DNA from: Virgibacillus_P tibetensis
GTDB taxonomy: Bacteria; Bacillota; Bacilli; Bacillales; Amphibacillaceae
Reading direction: 5' to 3'
NCBI RefSeq assembly: GCF_036026595.1
Contig: NZ_JARZFX010000009.1
Span: 1-64,000 of the forward strand
DNA: 64,000 nucleotides
Part shown: one piece after another, positions 62,135 to 64,000 of the stretch
Layout: every line of letters starts with the position of its first letter
Position numbering within the stretch: the stretch's first letter is position 1
Program-made: the position numbers and the translations under genes
Notes under the pieces: model-generated
The model's database searches: none
The model's input: only the letters and a program-made list of their open reading frames with translations
Told to the model about the DNA's origin: nothing

Positions 62135-63640
62135 TTAAGAAAACCAGCCTTTGACAGTTTTCCAACCTTTTTTAATCGTTTGACCTGCCTTTTTACCAAT
62201 TTCCTTGGCAGTCGATTTTACATCTCCCTGCCAATTTCTCGCAATTAAGCTTACACCTTTGGATACCACAAATATACCAGCACCGGCTGCGACGAGTCCT
62301 GCTCCCAATGCCTGGCCTCCAGGAATTGCTGCTGCAACACCGCCAGCACTCATTATTGTCTCTCCTAAGTTTGAGCCAATATTCGCAACTGCTGCTGTTT
62401 TATCAGCACCGGAAGCGTTACTATTAAACGTTTGAATAGCGTCCCCTACACTGGCACCTGTTTTATACGCCGAGACACCTGCGTTGATGCCAGATGTCAC
62501 AAAATTAAATTTGGACAAAGCTCCCATATTACTCCAAGTACCTGCTACCTTGGAAATATCTGTACTTTTGTAGACCTGTGATGCAGAGTCTTTAATCATT
62601 GATACGTATTGTTTAGTCTTTGCTGCGAATTCTGTAGTCTTTGATATGTTAGATACGTTAGAAGCTTTCCTAATTCCATCACCACTGGTTTGTAAAGCAC
62701 TACTTAATGCATACGATCCTTGTCTTAATGTTTCCAGCTGTTTGACTTTATCGAATCCTGTTTTGCCAGTTTTGCCCATATCGTATACATCAAAAAACTG
62801 AGAATCACCAAGATGTAGTTTAGCCCCACTAACAAATAAATTTGTTAGGTGCAAGCTGGTCTTATCATGAGAAAAGCCACCATCTAAACCGTCGTTTACA
62901 AAATTAGCAGTTCCATTTATTACCGTATCAATAACGAATTTAGTACCCTTGTATCCATCTGAACTATAAAATCGATCCGGTGGTGTATAGGTACCTGATC
63001 CTGGATCCGCTGAATATGGATTCCCTGAAAAGCCAGGGTATTGCCATGCATAACCTAAACCACCTTCACCCTGAAAGCCGGGCTGATTCCATGCATTTCC
63101 TGAACCACCTTCACCCTGAAAACCGGGCTGATTCCATGCATTTCCTGAACCACCTTCACCCTGAAAACCGGGTTGAGTCCATGGATTACCTGAACCGCTC
63201 TCACCTTGAAAGCCGGGTTGGGTCCATGGATTACCTGAACCGCTCTCACCCTGAAAGCCAGGTTGGGTCCATGGATTACCTGAACCGCTCTCACCCTGAA
63301 AGCCAGGTTGGGTCCATGGATTACCTGAACCGCTCTCACCTTGAAATCCTTCTTTTGACCATCCTTCTAAATACCATGGTTGACTTTCCCAATCATAGCC
63401 TTCCCAACCTATATCAGCGTCTGATCCTTCCTTTGACCAAGGATCACCTGACCAGGGGCTGCCTTCCCACTGCAGATCACTACCATCCCAAGGGTCACCT
63501 GACCAGGAATCTCCTGACCAAGGGTTGCCACTCCATGATTCAACTGCGTATACAGTAGGAACTAATACAGGCTGTAGTGTTAAAAAGGCAACAGATAGCA
63601 CAACTAATAATCTTCTTATCCATCTACCGATCTTCTTCAC
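62135..63640 (-). CDS. Secreted protein with Trp/Gly-rich tandem repeats and hydrophobic/cationic C-terminus
   Basis: A 501-residue protein: Sec signal (about 1-32, cleavage near VYA), a Trp-rich zone of WSGDPW-type motifs (35-97), seven copies of a 15-residue repeat GFQGESGSGNPWTQP (98-202), a soluble region (about 215-420), a Gly/Ala-rich hydrophobic stretch (about 425-475) and a Lys-rich end (KKAGQTIKKGWKTVKGW). GTG start with a weak ribosome site, 35 bp after the previous gene. Membrane insertion or pore formation is inferred; a surface adhesin is the alternative. Confidence 0.75.
   Translation of the reverse strand: MKKIGRWIRRLLVVLSVAFLTLQPVLVPTVYAVESWSGNPWSGDSWSGDPWDGSDLQWEGSPWSGDPWSKEGSDADIGWEGYDWESQPWYLEGWSKEGFQGESGSGNPWTQPGFQGESGSGNPWTQPGFQGESGSGNPWTQPGFQGESGSGNPWTQPGFQGEGGSGNAWNQPGFQGEGGSGNAWNQPGFQGEGGLGYAWQYPGFSGNPYSADPGSGTYTPPDRFYSSDGYKGTKFVIDTVINGTANFVNDGLDGGFSHDKTSLHLTNLFVSGAKLHLGDSQFFDVYDMGKTGKTGFDKVKQLETLRQGSYALSSALQTSGDGIRKASNVSNISKTTEFAAKTKQYVSMIKDSASQVYKSTDISKVAGTWSNMGALSKFNFVTSGINAGVSAYKTGASVGDAIQTFNSNASGADKTAAVANIGSNLGETIMSAGGVAAAIPGGQALGAGLVAAGAGIFVVSKGVSLIARNWQGDVKSTAKEIGKKAGQTIKKGWKTVKGWFS
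63035..63349 (-). repeat. Seven 45-bp tandem repeats inside the W-repeat gene
   Basis: Codes residues 98-202. Four identical-protein copies, then two with A/N substitutions and one divergent. Near-identical DNA makes copy-number change by recombination or slippage likely. Long ORFs in other frames here are consequences of the repeat. Confidence 0.9.
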
Positions 63641-63675
63641 CCCACTATACTTTTATATATGTGATGCCTCACCTG

Positions 63676-64000
63676 TCAATTCTGGGGCTGTTTATTGTAT
63701 TTATCATTAATAGATTTCTTAATTTCCTCTAGTTTTTCTACATTAATGTTTTCTAACTCTTCTAAAGCCTCTTGTCTGGCTTCCTTTATCAGTTCATTGA
63801 CTTTATTCCTTCTGGCATCAAATTCTTTTAGTTGGTTGTAAGCAATAATCTCTTTTTCGCGGAGCATTCTGGTAATTCTATATATATTTGTATTCTGCCT
63901 CAGGTTTTTTTTATACCATTCATTAGATTCAGCCATTATGTCAAAACCATTATCAATTTCTATCTTTTTTACGTCTTGCAAGGCATCCTTTTTCCATGAT
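63676..64000 (-). CDS. C-terminal part of a coiled-coil protein, truncated by the window edge
   Basis: The reading frame is open from the right edge (..SWKKDALQDVKK) to the stop at 63676; about 107 residues are visible. A TTG at 63981 is not needed as a start. The sequence is charged and helical (RITRMLREKEIIAYNQLKEFD, then EARQEALEELENINVEKLEEI), probably a coiled coil. It lies 35 bp upstream of the W-repeat gene in the same direction, so it is likely co-transcribed. Family unknown. Confidence 0.6.
   Translation of the reverse strand, partial: SWKKDALQDVKKIEIDNGFDIMAESNEWYKKNLRQNTNIYRITRMLREKEIIAYNQLKEFDARRNKVNELIKEARQEALEELENINVEKLEEIKKSINDKYNKQPQN

Noticed and set aside
63035..63349. Possible CRISPR array
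   Set aside because: The 45-bp units abut directly with no variable spacers and are in frame within a coding gene.
62980..63558. Long plus-strand open frame opposite the W-repeat gene, and another minus-strand frame at 63055-63339
   Set aside because: Both are open only because the 45-bp repeat lacks stops in several frames. They have no ribosome site and repeat at the same period as the real gene.
56332..64000. Prophage or integrative element
   Set aside because: No integrase, tRNA attachment site, terminase or structural phage genes were seen; the accessory content does not fit a phage.

Overview
The window is a chromosomal segment of a low-GC, Gram-positive, spore-forming bacterium of the Bacillaceae. 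Gene order suggests a relative of Oceanobacillus, Virgibacillus or Lentibacillus, but the genus is inferred. Evidence: AAGGAGG-type ribosome binding sites, T-box, SAM and FMN riboswitches, many rho-independent terminators, and long blocks collinear with the ytq-ytp-yto-metK-pckA-ytl-ytk-men, yug, yui-yum and yut regions of Bacillus subtilis (recalled, not searched).

Layout. 1-330: tandem rRNA-type promoters and an rRNA-like leader on the minus strand, reading off the left edge. 0.5-2.0 kb: a rhodanese and a secreted protein. 2.1-13.8 kb: leuS (T-box), ytqB, ytpB, ytoA, metK (SAM riboswitch), pckA (CcpN-like operator), the ytlACD ABC importer and ytkD. 13.8-16.7 kb: small hypotheticals and a TM-helix-repeat membrane protein. 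16.8-24.7 kb: menaquinone genes menE, menB, menH, menD and menF on the minus strand, with menA and a hotdog thioesterase divergent on the plus strand; menC is not in the window. 24.8-33.3 kb: a YteA-like protein, ribU under an FMN riboswitch, a large secreted subtilase of bacillopeptidase F type, an M42 peptidase and a thioredoxin-like protein. 33.4-39.5 kb: yugO, yugN, yugI, yuzA, pgi, and an ECF sigma factor with a membrane partner. 39.5-48.1 kb: a candidate sigma-B small RNA, patB, sodC, kapB, HPr, deoD, yuiD/C/B, yumB and yumC. 48.6-56.3 kb: a Crp/Fnr regulator, Fe-S genes yutM and yutI, dapF, yuzD, a hydroxyacid dehydrogenase, yutH, yutG, yutF, a Cys-rich HTH regulator and yutE.

The right end, 56.3-64.0 kb, leaves the conserved order. 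It holds a small TadE/TadG operon with no visible export machinery, a copy of a dispersed repeat, and a minus-strand cluster. That cluster runs from a 5'-truncated coiled-coil gene, through a secreted protein with Trp/Gly-rich repeats and a Gly/Ala hydrophobic plus cationic C-terminus, to three tandem paralogues of 275 residues and a coiled-coil lipoprotein. This is the best candidate for an undescribed system, possibly a secreted effector with amplified immunity-like partners; that function is inference.

Other observations: dispersed hairpin repeats at 0.9-1.1, 37.1-37.3, 48.1-48.6, 51.5-51.7 and 58.4-58.75 kb; a predicted 60-nt C-rich sigma-B RNA at 39.58-39.64 kb; and an 18-codon upstream ORF before the subtilase. 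Functionally the window combines core metabolism (leucyl-tRNA, SAM, PEP, glucose-6-phosphate, lysine/peptidoglycan, purines), the respiratory quinone pathway with a type II NADH dehydrogenase, Fe-S assembly and sporulation-associated genes.
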